Counted from the first letter of the stretch, positions 42,070-52,296 are shown. The stretch: 64,000 nucleotides of DNA from Bdellovibrio sp. SKB1291214 (GCF_002209355.2 NZ_CP106855.1:1736001-1800000), one strand, 5' to 3'. Translations and numbers: made by a program. The notes: a model not told the origin generated them from the letters alone.

Positions 42070-43629
42070 TTAGGCGCGAGCGATTTTACGCTTATCCAAG
42101 CCGTATTTTTCGACTTTCATGATAAGACCGGCGCGGCTGATACCCAACTCTTTAGCAAGTTTAGATTTGTTCCAACCAGTACGGCGAAGGCCCTCACGGA
42201 TCATTTCGCGTTCCAGATCTTCCAAAGCATCCTTTAACTTACCTTGCAAACGAGAACCTTGAACTTTGTTTTTCTCGCCAGCTTCCAAAATTTTAGGGGA
42301 AAGTAATTCACCCATCAATTTTGACTCTTCACCGGAAAGAACACATAGTCTTTCGATTTCATTTTGCAATTCACGAACGTTACCTGGCCATGGATAGTCG
42401 TACAATTTTTCAAGAGCACGTTTCGTCAATTGGTGTTTAACACCGCCTTGAGCTTCATGGATTTTGTTCAAGAAGAAATCAGTCAAGAACGGGATGTCTT
42501 CTTTACGTTCACGAAGTGGTGGAACGCGGATGTTGATAACATTCAAACGGTAGTACAAGTCTTCGCGGAATGTACCTTGTTCAACCATCTCCTTAAGGTT
42601 TCTGTTCGTCGCCGCAACGATACGAACATCGACTTTTCTCATTTCAGTCGCACCCACTGGAGTGAAAGTACCTTCTTGCAATACGCGAAGAAGCTTAACT
42701 TGCATTTGTGGAGAAGTATCACCGATCTCATCCAGGAAGAATGTCCCTTTGTCTGCCATTTCGAAAAGACCTTTTTTGTCTTTCAATGCGCCAGTAAATG
42801 AACCCTTCACGTGACCGAATAATTCTGATTCCAACAAGTTGTCATTGAATGCAGAACAGTTTTGGATAACAAACGGTTTGTCTTTACGGTGAGAGTTATA
42901 GTGAATTGATTTCGCAATCAGTTCTTTACCCGTACCGTTTTCACCTTGAACTAGAACTGTGGAATCTGCACCTTTGATTTTATCAAGCAAGGCGTACAAA
43001 GATTGCATTGGCTTAGATTTACCGATCATGTTGTCGTATTTAAATCTGTTTCCAAGTTCTTTATTCAATTCTTTGATGCGATCTTCACGCGAAGAAATCT
43101 CAAGGTGAAGAGTCACGATCTCTTGAGCAACCAGTTCACAAACTTCAGTGAAGTGAGTGCGTTCATGGTCATCCAAGAATTTCAATTTGCCCAAGCATTT
43201 TTCAATTACTTCGCCAGACATACCAAAAGCTGCAAGGCGCTCACGGATTTCAGTCATACGAGAAGTGAAGTTAGCTTCACGGAAAAAGCCCATCGCCACA
43301 ACGGTACCAACGCAATCATTTTCGATCATGATTGGAAATACACCAACGTCAAAACCAACCATATCCCATTTGCGAAGGGAGAAGCGGTTTTGAGAAGTAC
43401 GAAGATCATCAAGTGATTTAGTAACAAGCTCAGCTATGCTAGCTTGGCCAGCTTCTTTATTAACCAACGCAGCGATAGCTGGATTGTTAAAACCTGCTTT
43501 GCCGGAGTCATAGCCTCTTAGTGTCCCGCGCTCATCAGTGAATACAACGTCAATATTCCACCAAGCGCTAAGGATATGTTTGAGTTTTTTAATAACATGT
43601 ATATGTTCAAACTCATCCCAATTAATCAT
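42070..43629 (-). CDS. Sigma54-dependent activator with PocR/GAF-like sensor
   Basis: This 519-residue protein starts with a sensor region (about 1-170) that resembles the PocR ligand-binding fold, with V-V-F-T-D-E-R-G and V-G-F-D-V-G-V-F-P-I. The AAA+ core follows with Walker A G-E-N-G-T-G-K-E, the sigma54 contact loop G-S-F-T-G-A (Ser instead of the common Ala), Walker B L-D-E-I and R-finger region L-R-E-R. The Fis-type helix-turn-helix (K-L-A-K-E-L-G-I-S-R) is at the end. ATG 43629 with AAGGGAG is preferred to a TTG upstream. Its target is not evident here. Confidence 0.88.
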   Translation of the reverse strand: MINWDEFEHIHVIKKLKHILSAWWNIDVVFTDERGTLRGYDSGKAGFNNPAIAALVNKEAGQASIAELVTKSLDDLRTSQNRFSLRKWDMVGFDVGVFPIMIENDCVGTVVAMGFFREANFTSRMTEIRERLAAFGMSGEVIEKCLGKLKFLDDHERTHFTEVCELVAQEIVTLHLEISSREDRIKELNKELGNRFKYDNMIGKSKPMQSLYALLDKIKGADSTVLVQGENGTGKELIAKSIHYNSHRKDKPFVIQNCSAFNDNLLESELFGHVKGSFTGALKDKKGLFEMADKGTFFLDEIGDTSPQMQVKLLRVLQEGTFTPVGATEMRKVDVRIVAATNRNLKEMVEQGTFREDLYYRLNVINIRVPPLRERKEDIPFLTDFFLNKIHEAQGGVKHQLTKRALEKLYDYPWPGNVRELQNEIERLCVLSGEESKLMGELLSPKILEAGEKNKVQGSRLQGKLKDALEDLEREMIREGLRRTGWNKSKLAKELGISRAGLIMKVEKYGLDKRKIARA

Positions 43630-43848
43630 TTCAAACTCCCTTTCAATTTCTGTAACTTTCAAACTGTCGATATTTTTATCGTCAAGAAACTAGACGGACT
43701 TGAGGGTTGTGTCGAAATATCATTCAATCCCCGTCATTGGTCGAGTCTGTCTGAAACGTCTTTCCTGATTGAAAAGTGAAAAACTTCGTAATTTCAGATG
43801 TTTAATTGCTGACTCAAATTGAAACGAAAATGTGATGTGCTATCGTGA

Positions 43849-44814
43849 ATGGATATGAAATGTCTAATTCTTATCATCCCTCTTGTTCTGATTTCCCCAT
43901 TCACTTTTGCAAATTCGGATAAATGTCAGCCACTCGATGTGCAAGCGTTGAATATCAAAATTTTTGCCACTCGATGCTTTTCGACTAGTTTCTATTCAGA
44001 ATCTTTGAAAAAGAATGTTGGGTACAACGTGATCGTTCCTCCTGGATATGTGCATGACGGAAGCATGAAATATCCATACGCGATCTTTCTGCATGGACGT
44101 GGGGGAGATAAGGATTCCTTGAACTACTCGGGGGGAATTGAAGCCTATGATCAAGTGGTGCGCAATGGTGGCCGAACGTTTTTGATCTTTTCTCCGAGTG
44201 GACAGAGTCACTACTGGATGAATGGTGCGATTTCTAAAGTTATGATGGCCGACATGGTGACGAAGGATCTGTTGAAACAAATTGAATCACAGTATCCCGT
44301 CATTAAAGACGAGCCTTGCGATCGCGCTTTGTTTGGGATTTCTATGGGTGGCAACGGAGTCGTGCGATTGGCTTTAAGTAATCCGAAATTGGTGTGCTCG
44401 GTGTTTGCTATGAGTCCTGTCTTCCGAACACCTAATGAAATCTGGACACCCGGTAGCAACAGTAAAGAGCCAAAGGAAGATTACTATTCCTATGGTGTTG
44501 GTAAAGACTTTGAAGAGCGCAGTGCCCGACATATCTGCCAAAAGTTAAAAAAACCAGGCAGCGATAAATGTTTACCGGTGAAAAACTTCGAGCTCGAGAT
44601 TGGCTCAACGGATGCGTTTCTGAAAAGCACGCCAGATACAAAAATCTTTATCGAAGAGCTGGCTAAGGCTCATCCAGAGTTTAAGATTGGTATTAAAGAT
44701 TGTGATCAGAAAGAAGTGTGCGAAAAACATAAAGACTGTAATTCGCACGCAGGCACATACTGGAATTGTCGTATGCCCTATGTGATGAAGTGGTTGTCAG
44801 AACACTTTAAGTAG
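43849..44814 (+). CDS. Secreted alpha/beta-hydrolase (esterase-type)
   Basis: This 321-residue protein has a signal peptide (through T-F-A), then H-G-R-G-G-D (oxyanion region) and the nucleophile elbow G-I-S-M-G-G-N-G; an H-x-G-T-Y-W near the C-terminus offers a catalytic His. This matches secreted feruloyl/S-formylglutathione-type esterases and PHB-depolymerase-like enzymes. Substrate is unknown. It has seven or more Cys in the mature form, suggesting disulfides. No good Shine-Dalgarno; ATG 43855 is an alternative. Confidence 0.7.
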   Translation: MDMKCLILIIPLVLISPFTFANSDKCQPLDVQALNIKIFATRCFSTSFYSESLKKNVGYNVIVPPGYVHDGSMKYPYAIFLHGRGGDKDSLNYSGGIEAYDQVVRNGGRTFLIFSPSGQSHYWMNGAISKVMMADMVTKDLLKQIESQYPVIKDEPCDRALFGISMGGNGVVRLALSNPKLVCSVFAMSPVFRTPNEIWTPGSNSKEPKEDYYSYGVGKDFEERSARHICQKLKKPGSDKCLPVKNFELEIGSTDAFLKSTPDTKIFIEELAKAHPEFKIGIKDCDQKEVCEKHKDCNSHAGTYWNCRMPYVMKWLSEHFK

Positions 44815-44818
44815 TTGG

Positions 44819-44839
44819 CCCTGCAGATAAACGGCAGGG
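44819..44839. other. Hairpin between convergent esterase and ABC genes
   Basis: CCCTGC / GCAGGG with a nine-base loop lies between the two convergent stops. It lacks a T-run, so termination is uncertain. Confidence 0.35.
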
Positions 44840-44847
44840 TAAGCGTT

Positions 44848-46566
44848 CTAGCTATGCTGTAGGTTATGAAAGTTGTGGTACTCGCCTTTAAGTGACAGAA
44901 GGCTTGCATGAGTTCCAATTTCTACGATTTCACCAGCTCTCATAACGACGATTTTATCAGCTTTTTGAATCGTGGATAGACGATGAGCAATAACCAGCGC
45001 CGTACGACCTTCCATCAAATGATCAAGACCTTTTTGAACTTCGATCTCGCTGGCAGTATCTAGAGCACTTGTCGCTTCATCCAGGATTAATACAGGCGCA
45101 TCTTTAAACATGGCGCGCGCGATACTGATCCGCTGTTTTTCACCACCCGAAAGCAAATTTCCACGATCGCCCACACGACTTTGATAACCTTTTGGCGTCT
45201 TCATAATAAAGTCGTGAGCATTAGCAAGCTTTGCCATTTTTTGGATGTCTGCTCGGTCACGATTGTAATCGCCTGCCCAAATGTTCTTTTCAATCGAATC
45301 ACTGAATAAGAACACATCTTGAGTTACTAGAGCTACATTGCGACGAAGTTCTTTTAATCCCAAGTCTTTGATATTAACGTCATCAATTAAGATTTCGCCT
45401 GAAGTAGAATCAAAGAATCTCTCCAAAAGATTTACGATAGTTGATTTACCGCTGCCGCTCGAGCCCACCAGGGCCACGACTTCCCCACGTTTGATTTCCA
45501 GGTTTACGTTTTTCAGAATCAGATCTTTTCCATAACTGAAGCTTACATTTTTATAGGTGATCTTTTTCCAGTCCTTAGGAAAAGGAACGGGATTTGCTAC
45601 CTCAGGGACTTCCGATGGATTGTCGATTATTTCAAAAATACGACGAACAGAAATTACAACCTCTTGAATGCGAATGTAAGCTTCTTGGATTTTTTTAATC
45701 GGCGCATTCACCATCAGCAAAGAGGCGATGAACCCAATAAAGTTACCAGCTGTACCGCGACCGGCTGCGATTTCATAGCTATTGTACAATAGGATTAAAG
45801 GCACAAGGGCTGTCGCAATGAATTCAGTTGCGGGACCTGCAGCTTCCTGGCGTTTGAAAACAATTTTGCGAATTTTTAAAAAGATGCTGGTTTCATCTTC
45901 CAGACGTTTTGCCATGTCCTTTTCAAGGTTAAAAGATTGTATGACACGAACGCCATCCAAACTTTCCTTGATGGTTGAGGTCATGTGCTCCAACGTTTCG
46001 CGCTCTTGAGGGATGTACTTGCGCATACTGCGAGCAACTGATTTTAAGATCATTCCAATGAGTGGTGTGACGATTAAAACTGCAAGAGTAAGTTTCCAAT
46101 CGATAACTACCAGGTTCACAATCAGGCCAATCAAAAGAAGCGGGTATAAAAAGATATCGGCAACAACGCGCAAGCCATCTTGAATGGTTTTAATATCATT
46201 CAAAATGCGACTGATAAGACCACCAGATCCGGTCGCATAAGTGTTATGAAAAGATAAATTCAACTTCATGAACTTGTACTGAAGTTTTTCACGAATTCTG
46301 GAGACAACAGCCTCAGCGATATAGTTCATATTGTACAAGTGATAATACCGAGCCACTGATTGAATCAAGCCAAGCCCGATAACAAAAGGCACTTGTCTTT
46401 TTAATTCCTCTTGGTTGTTAGCAGAAAGAGCGTCGAATAAAACTTTAGATAAGAAAGCGATTCGAGCCGTCGCAAGGGCATTCAAAATCCCTGTTACAGC
46501 AACAACCGTGAAACGCTTTTTGTGGGGTTTGATTTCTGCAAGTAACTTTTTAATCTCAGGTAGCAT
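44848..46566 (-). CDS. MsbA-type ABC exporter
   Basis: This 572-residue half-transporter has six N-terminal membrane helices and an ATPase domain with Walker A G-S-S-G-S-G-K-S, signature L-L-S-G-G-E-K-Q, Walker B I-L-D-E-A-T-S-A and switch His in A-H-R-L. Length and arrangement match MsbA lipid A/phospholipid exporters; drug-exporter function is also possible. It follows uvrA by 21 bases. Confidence 0.9.
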   Translation of the reverse strand: MLPEIKKLLAEIKPHKKRFTVVAVTGILNALATARIAFLSKVLFDALSANNQEELKRQVPFVIGLGLIQSVARYYHLYNMNYIAEAVVSRIREKLQYKFMKLNLSFHNTYATGSGGLISRILNDIKTIQDGLRVVADIFLYPLLLIGLIVNLVVIDWKLTLAVLIVTPLIGMILKSVARSMRKYIPQERETLEHMTSTIKESLDGVRVIQSFNLEKDMAKRLEDETSIFLKIRKIVFKRQEAAGPATEFIATALVPLILLYNSYEIAAGRGTAGNFIGFIASLLMVNAPIKKIQEAYIRIQEVVISVRRIFEIIDNPSEVPEVANPVPFPKDWKKITYKNVSFSYGKDLILKNVNLEIKRGEVVALVGSSGSGKSTIVNLLERFFDSTSGEILIDDVNIKDLGLKELRRNVALVTQDVFLFSDSIEKNIWAGDYNRDRADIQKMAKLANAHDFIMKTPKGYQSRVGDRGNLLSGGEKQRISIARAMFKDAPVLILDEATSALDTASEIEVQKGLDHLMEGRTALVIAHRLSTIQKADKIVVMRAGEIVEIGTHASLLSLKGEYHNFHNLQHS

Positions 46567-46587
46567 TCTACTTCCGTCTCGCGGGTA

Positions 46588-49533
46588 TTATGCATTCCCG
46601 TCGATATAGCGTTTTAAATATTGGCCCGTCAGACTTTTCTTGGCCTTCATGATGTCATCTGGAGACCCGTGAGCAACAATATTACCGCCTTTTTTACCCG
46701 CTTCAGGGCCGAGGTCAATAATATAATCAGAGCCGCGAATCACGTCCAAATTATGCTCTACAACAACGACGCTGCCACCTGTTTCTATGAGCTTATTAAG
46801 GACTTTCATCAGCAAGTCTACCTCGCGGAAGTGAAGCCCCGTCGTGGGTTCGTCCAAAATATACAGGGTAGCCTTTTGTTGGACCTGAGATAGCTCTTTT
46901 GCGATCTTTAAACGCTGGGATTCACCACCACTCAGGGAGTTCGCAGGCTGTCCTAATTGCAGGTAATCTAAGCCCACTTCCTTAAGAACGGATAAAGGTT
47001 TACGAATGTTAGGATTAGCGACAAAGAAATTCATCGCTTCATTAACAGTCATCGCCAGAATCTCGGAAACATTTTTTCCTTTGTACTGAACTTCGAGGAT
47101 TTCATTGCGATATTTTTTACCGTCGCAAACGTCACATGGAATAACGACGTTATCCATGAACATCATGTCGATTTCCTCGTAGCCAGTTCCCTTACAAGCA
47201 GGGCAACGGCCACCATCTACGTTCAAGCTGAACGTACCTGGAGTGTATCCACGAGCTTGAGCTTCGGGAGTCGTAGCCATAATTGTACGGATCGCATCAA
47301 AAGCCTTAAGGTAAGTAATTGGAGAACTGCGCGCAGACTTACCAATTGGTGATTGGTCAATCAATAGCACATTCTTGATATGATCAACCCCATCAAGGCC
47401 CGTGTACTCTTGGGCTGGAAGATATTCCAGGTCCAATGCCCGAGCTAAAGCAGGGTACAAAGTTTTAGAAATCAGAGTCGACTTACCAGAACCACCCACG
47501 CCCGTTACTGTTACCAGACGGTTTAATGGAATTGTGACGTCAAGATCTTTAAGGTTGTGGCCTTTGGCTCCCTTAAGCTCGATTTTGACTTTATAAGTAT
47601 CGATATCCACGGGACGAATCGTACGAAGATTTGCCGAGTGCTTATTGTCTTTCAAATAAGGAACTGTATTGGATTTATCGTACTTGTAAAATTCTTTAGT
47701 GGGGCCGGAGTAAACGACTTCTCCACCAAGATATCCAGAGCCAGGGCCCATTTCGATGATGTTTTCGCTGGCTTTGATCACGTCGTGATCGTGCTCTACA
47801 ATAACTAAGGTATTACCTAACTCTTTTAAGTCCTTAAGGATGGAAATCAAACGATCATTGTCACGAGGATGCAAGCCAACAGTGGGTTCATCCAAAACGT
47901 AAAGTGCTTGTGATAAACCCATGCCCAATTGATTTGCTAAAATCAAACGCTGGTATTCGCCACCCGAAAGAGTTCTGGTTTCACGACTTAAAGAAAGATA
48001 ATGAACACCAACGCGAATCAAAAACTCAAGGCGTGCGCGAATTTGCTTTAATACTTCGCCAGCCACTTCCACCTGATGCGGGGATAGTTCGATCTTTTTA
48101 AAGAACTCACACAGATCCTCGATTACCATGGTTGAGAGGGTGTTGATATTCGCACTGCCAACCAAAACGTGATTTGCTTCCTCACGCAGACGTGCGCCCT
48201 TACATTCAGGGCACAAGAACGGACTGCGGAAGCGAGCAATGAACACGCGAACGTGCATTTTGTATTTGATTTGATCTAGGTATTCAAACAATCCACGAAC
48301 ACCAAAGAAATCGTCATTTCCATTCCAAATCACATCTCTTTGTGGTTTTGGCAGATCCTGCCATGGGGTGTGAATGTCTATTTTAGCTTTTTTGCAGTAG
48401 GCAAGAAGCTGCTTTTTTTCATGTGCAGCACTTGGCATCCAGAACGGGCTTAAAGCGCCCTGCGCTAAACTCATGGCAGGGTTTGGAATTACTTTGGCTT
48501 CATCAATGTCCAAAATATTGCCAAAACCTTTACAAGTCGGGCACGCACCAATTGGCGAGTTAAAACTGAAAAGTCGAGACGTTAAAGGCGGAGGAGTGTA
48601 ACCGCAGATAGGGCAAGAGGACTCCTCGCTCACTTGCAGGCGTTGCCCCTCTGTTGTGAGGATAGTAGCTTTGCGCGATATCAAATTAGAATTGTATTTG
48701 ATACTCGCCTCATAAGCCTGAGTCATGGAGTCTGCAATACGGCCACGCTCATCTTGATTGAAGCTCATACGATCAATGATCAAATAGAAAGTCTCTTTAG
48801 GAAGACCTTTTTTGATTGCTGCTGGATCGCCGATTTCAACAACCGTTCCCATTTCTTCGGTGGTTAAACCTGAAGGAACGACCGGTATGCTGATAACTTC
48901 TTCGACCGTTTTCTTTACAGCGCCCTTTGTTTTGGTTTTTTTAACTGTCGCTTTTTTTGTCGCAACGGGCTTTACCGAGGGTTGAACTTTTGGAATATAA
49001 ATACGCAAGTAACCGTCTTGCAAAAGCAAAGAGTGAAGTTTCTTGGCTTGAGCCACTCGCCCATTTTCAGAGATTTCAACCAGGATGTAACCACGTTTTC
49101 CCGCGAACTCTTTGATGACCTTGTCCGTTGCTTCGGTCACGCTTTCTTTTTCTGTGGGACAATGATGGGTCGGGCAGTATGACTTACCAATCTTTTCGAA
49201 AAGCAAACGTAGGTAATCGATGACTTCTGTGGTTGTGCCTACAGTTGAGCGTGAACTTTTAACGGTGTTTTTTTGTTCAATTGAAATTGCCGGTGGAATA
49301 TTGCTGATGCCTTCGATGTCAGGCTTAGGAGCTTTATTCAGGAACTGGCGAGCATAATTTGACATGCTCTCGATGAAACGGCGTTGGCCTTCGGCAAATA
49401 AAGTCTCAAACGCCAGAGAAGATTTCCCTGAACCACTCGGGCCGCAGATCACAGTCATTTTACCAACTGGGATCTTGACCTCGATGTTCTTAAGATTGTT
49501 CTGTTTCACACCCCAGAGGTGGATATCTTTCAC
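46588..49533 (-). CDS. uvrA: Excinuclease ABC subunit A with a Lys-rich insertion
   Basis: This 981-residue damage-recognition ATPase of nucleotide excision repair has both ABC halves. The first is G-P-S-G-S-G-K-S-S near residue 31, with signature T-L-S-G-G-E-Y and Walker B L-D-E-P-T-V-G; the second has V-G-G-S-G-K-S-T and S-L-S-G-G-E-S. Zinc cysteines occur in C-P-I-C-G / C-P-T-C-K and C-P-A-C-K / C-D-V-C-D. About residues 181-247 form an insertion with a Lys/Thr-rich run (190-210). Start is GTG, overlapping the PBP1A stop (GTGA). Confidence 0.95.
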   Translation of the reverse strand: MKDIHLWGVKQNNLKNIEVKIPVGKMTVICGPSGSGKSSLAFETLFAEGQRRFIESMSNYARQFLNKAPKPDIEGISNIPPAISIEQKNTVKSSRSTVGTTTEVIDYLRLLFEKIGKSYCPTHHCPTEKESVTEATDKVIKEFAGKRGYILVEISENGRVAQAKKLHSLLLQDGYLRIYIPKVQPSVKPVATKKATVKKTKTKGAVKKTVEEVISIPVVPSGLTTEEMGTVVEIGDPAAIKKGLPKETFYLIIDRMSFNQDERGRIADSMTQAYEASIKYNSNLISRKATILTTEGQRLQVSEESSCPICGYTPPPLTSRLFSFNSPIGACPTCKGFGNILDIDEAKVIPNPAMSLAQGALSPFWMPSAAHEKKQLLAYCKKAKIDIHTPWQDLPKPQRDVIWNGNDDFFGVRGLFEYLDQIKYKMHVRVFIARFRSPFLCPECKGARLREEANHVLVGSANINTLSTMVIEDLCEFFKKIELSPHQVEVAGEVLKQIRARLEFLIRVGVHYLSLSRETRTLSGGEYQRLILANQLGMGLSQALYVLDEPTVGLHPRDNDRLISILKDLKELGNTLVIVEHDHDVIKASENIIEMGPGSGYLGGEVVYSGPTKEFYKYDKSNTVPYLKDNKHSANLRTIRPVDIDTYKVKIELKGAKGHNLKDLDVTIPLNRLVTVTGVGGSGKSTLISKTLYPALARALDLEYLPAQEYTGLDGVDHIKNVLLIDQSPIGKSARSSPITYLKAFDAIRTIMATTPEAQARGYTPGTFSLNVDGGRCPACKGTGYEEIDMMFMDNVVIPCDVCDGKKYRNEILEVQYKGKNVSEILAMTVNEAMNFFVANPNIRKPLSVLKEVGLDYLQLGQPANSLSGGESQRLKIAKELSQVQQKATLYILDEPTTGLHFREVDLLMKVLNKLIETGGSVVVVEHNLDVIRGSDYIIDLGPEAGKKGGNIVAHGSPDDIMKAKKSLTGQYLKRYIDGNA

Positions 49534-52211
49534 TCAGATAAATCCTGTTTGTAAAAGTCTGTTGCTTCTTCTTGCTTACTTGAAGCAGCAGTGGGTTCAG
49601 TACCTTCAACGAAAGCCTGGCGCAAAATATTCTTAGTCGAAGCATTTGCAAGCTTGCCAGTTTCGGCATCGATGTTCGCAAACACAATACCATCTGGTAC
49701 TGGGAAAGTCACTTGAGGAAGTCCTTCGTGGGCAGCTTTCATGTAATCTACCCAGATTGGCAATGCGGAGCGGCCACCCACCTCGCCTTTGCCTAGACTT
49801 TTTTCTTTGTCAAATCCCACCCACACACCAGTTGCGATCTGCGGAGTGTATCCGATGAACCACGCGTCATAGTAATTGTTCGTTGTACCTGTTTTACCAG
49901 CTACTTCACGACCCAAAGAACGTGCACGGGCTCCCGTACCGTTTTTATCTTCAACCACTCCGCGAAGAAGGGAAGTCATCACAAAAGCCGTCGTCGGTTT
50001 GATCAACTGATCGGGATCTTGAAAGAATAAATTTTCTGCCAAAGCAGCTTTTTTAGGATCTTTCTTTTTGAACTCCTCTAGTTTCGCGGGTTCAGATGCC
50101 AGCTGCAGATAATCTTTACGACGGTTTTCAAAGTCATCTTCATAAGTCTTCATCTCTTTTGCGAAACGTGTATCCAAAGAAATATTTTCTAAAATCGTTT
50201 GGCCGTCTGCATCCGTCACTTTGTGAATCAATTGCGGGCGAGTGCGCTTTCCAAGACGCCCAAGCTCCGAAAACGCTTTTGTCATTTCATATAAAGTGAC
50301 GCTCGAGGAACCCAGAACCAACGTAAAGTCAGGATTCAGAGGACTGAAAAGGCCTAAGCGGCGAGAGTATTCGATAGCCCATGGTACACCCACGTCTTCA
50401 ATAACTTTTACTGCTGGAATATTAAGTGACTGAGACAATGCGTTTCTTACGATAATGTCTCCGCCAAAACTTTTCGAGTGATTTGCGGGCTTCCATGCTT
50501 TGGATTCTTTGCCCTCTGCTTGTTGGCCTTCCTCATCACCAGTAGCCCCTTCGTATACAAGCGGCGCATCCATGATTGGAGTTGCAGGTGTATAGCCTTT
50601 ATCTAAAGCCGACGCATATACGATGGACTTAAATGATGAACCCGTTTGACGAGGGGCTTGAATAGCGCGATTAAATTCAGATTTCGCAAAGTTAGTTCCA
50701 CCAACCATGGCAAGAACATCTTGAGAGTCTTGATCGATCGATAGCAAAGCACCTTCAACTAATGGCTCTTGATCCAACTCAAGGTCCACGTATTTGTTGA
50801 AATCAGGAAGCTTTAATGGAGGAGCACCCTTTTTCGGAGTCATTGTTCTTGAAGGAGAGAATTTATCAGCGACGATTTTAACGTGAATCACGTCGCCTTT
50901 CTTCAAAGCGTCGGACGGTTTTTTGATAGTATTTAGATCATAACGTTTATCAACATCTGGTTTACGTGCCCAAGTCATTGTTTCAAAATCAATAAGCCCT
51001 TGAGAATCGGCGATTCGAACGTAAACCAATCCAGCAGCGTCATCGATATCTTGAACGACACCCTGAACAGTGTCTTTGATCTTAATATAAGTTGGAACAA
51101 GAGGGTGTTCTTTAGCAGCCTTTTCGTCAATTTTGGGTACGATATCTGAGAACTTGCCATCGGGCTGAATAATACGTTCAGGAGTCGATTCGCCAATAAG
51201 CTTTTTACGTTCTTCTTTTAGGAAGTTTTCAATATCTGCTTCGGAAGAAATTGTTTTTGTCGGCCCACGGAAGCCTTGGCGCTTATCTAAACTTTTAAGT
51301 CCCACCATTACAGAGTCTTGGGCAGCAAGTTGTTTTTGCAGATCAAGGCTTGTATAAATGCGAAGACCTTTGTTCAAAACCATATCGTCGCCTAGTTGAG
51401 CAACAAGCATCTGACGAACAGTTTCTAAAAAGAAGGGAGCATACTCTTCATAGTTTTCCCGCACGAAAACTTTCACTGGCTCCTGAATGGCTTTTTCAGA
51501 TTGTTCTCGAGTGATGAAGCCCACATCAGCCATACGACGAAGAACGTATGTTTGTCGTTCTTTCGCACGTAAAGGATTACGAACAGGGCTATACGCACTT
51601 GGAGCTTGTGGCAAACCTGCAAGAATTGCCATTTCTGGTAGAGTTAATTTAGAAACCGGTTTGCGATAGTAAGTTTGAGCAGCTTGTTCAACTCCGTACG
51701 CACCTTCACCGAAATAAATTTGATTCAAGTAAAGGAAAAGGATGTCCTCTTTCTTAAGATTTTTTTCCATCTCCATTGCAAGCATGATGTCGCGCAATTT
51801 GCGCGTCAGAGTTTTTTCTGAAGACAACATCAAGGTCTTAGCAACCTGCTGAGTGATCGTCGAACCACCTTGTACAGAACGTCCGGCTCTTAAGTTTGCA
51901 AGGGCTGCACGGAAAATGGCTTGGGGATTAATGCCCTTATGTTGGAAGAACTGGTCGTCTTCCGCCGCCAGAAATGCATTCACAAGATCTTTAGGAATTT
52001 TGTCGTAAGGAACCAATGTGCGTTTTTGGTTTAAAAACTCGCCGATTTTTTTTCCATTGCGATCATACACCTGACTTACAAGTTGTGGTTTGTAATCTTG
52101 AACAGTGATGATTTGCGGAAGAGTTGCTTTAACAGATTGATAAGCAAGTACGGCTCCGACAACACCAAGAATTCCAAGAGCGACGATTGCCAAGATGATT
52201 TTTTTTAACAC
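49530..52211 (-). CDS. mrcA: Penicillin-binding protein 1A
   Basis: This 893-residue class A PBP has a membrane anchor (about 5-25), a glycosyltransferase domain with the catalytic Glu84 in A-A-E-D-D-Q-F-F, G-G-S-T-I-T-Q-Q-V, and a transpeptidase domain with S-S-F-K, S-x-N (S-L-N) and K-T-G-T motifs. It polymerises and cross-links peptidoglycan. The start is GTG 52211 with AAAGGAG upstream; the leader contains a hairpin at 52217-52238. The stop overlaps uvrA, an unusual pairing. Confidence 0.94.
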   Translation of the reverse strand: MLKKIILAIVALGILGVVGAVLAYQSVKATLPQIITVQDYKPQLVSQVYDRNGKKIGEFLNQKRTLVPYDKIPKDLVNAFLAAEDDQFFQHKGINPQAIFRAALANLRAGRSVQGGSTITQQVAKTLMLSSEKTLTRKLRDIMLAMEMEKNLKKEDILFLYLNQIYFGEGAYGVEQAAQTYYRKPVSKLTLPEMAILAGLPQAPSAYSPVRNPLRAKERQTYVLRRMADVGFITREQSEKAIQEPVKVFVRENYEEYAPFFLETVRQMLVAQLGDDMVLNKGLRIYTSLDLQKQLAAQDSVMVGLKSLDKRQGFRGPTKTISSEADIENFLKEERKKLIGESTPERIIQPDGKFSDIVPKIDEKAAKEHPLVPTYIKIKDTVQGVVQDIDDAAGLVYVRIADSQGLIDFETMTWARKPDVDKRYDLNTIKKPSDALKKGDVIHVKIVADKFSPSRTMTPKKGAPPLKLPDFNKYVDLELDQEPLVEGALLSIDQDSQDVLAMVGGTNFAKSEFNRAIQAPRQTGSSFKSIVYASALDKGYTPATPIMDAPLVYEGATGDEEGQQAEGKESKAWKPANHSKSFGGDIIVRNALSQSLNIPAVKVIEDVGVPWAIEYSRRLGLFSPLNPDFTLVLGSSSVTLYEMTKAFSELGRLGKRTRPQLIHKVTDADGQTILENISLDTRFAKEMKTYEDDFENRRKDYLQLASEPAKLEEFKKKDPKKAALAENLFFQDPDQLIKPTTAFVMTSLLRGVVEDKNGTGARARSLGREVAGKTGTTNNYYDAWFIGYTPQIATGVWVGFDKEKSLGKGEVGGRSALPIWVDYMKAAHEGLPQVTFPVPDGIVFANIDAETGKLANASTKNILRQAFVEGTEPTAASSKQEEATDFYKQDLSE

Positions 52212-52216
52212 TGTAA

Positions 52217-52238
52217 GGGGCTCCTTTAACGAAGCCCC
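52217..52238 (-). promoter_or_regulatory. Hairpin overlapping the PBP1A ribosome binding site
   Basis: On the minus strand GGGGCT pairs with AGCCCC around TCGTTAAAGG. The AAAGGAG Shine-Dalgarno spans the loop and the first bases of the second arm, so it is partly occluded. Weaker than the TonB-like and FtsE cases. Confidence 0.45.
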
Positions 52239-52296
52239 ATTCTATCAGTCAGAAAGGTGAGGGTCTAGGGATACTAGCCCGAAGGCGAGGCGAAAA

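Noticed and set aside
43003-43416. Antisense open frame inside the sigma54 regulator
   Set aside because: No Shine-Dalgarno, and the product is a Phe/Ser-rich shadow of the conserved coding strand.
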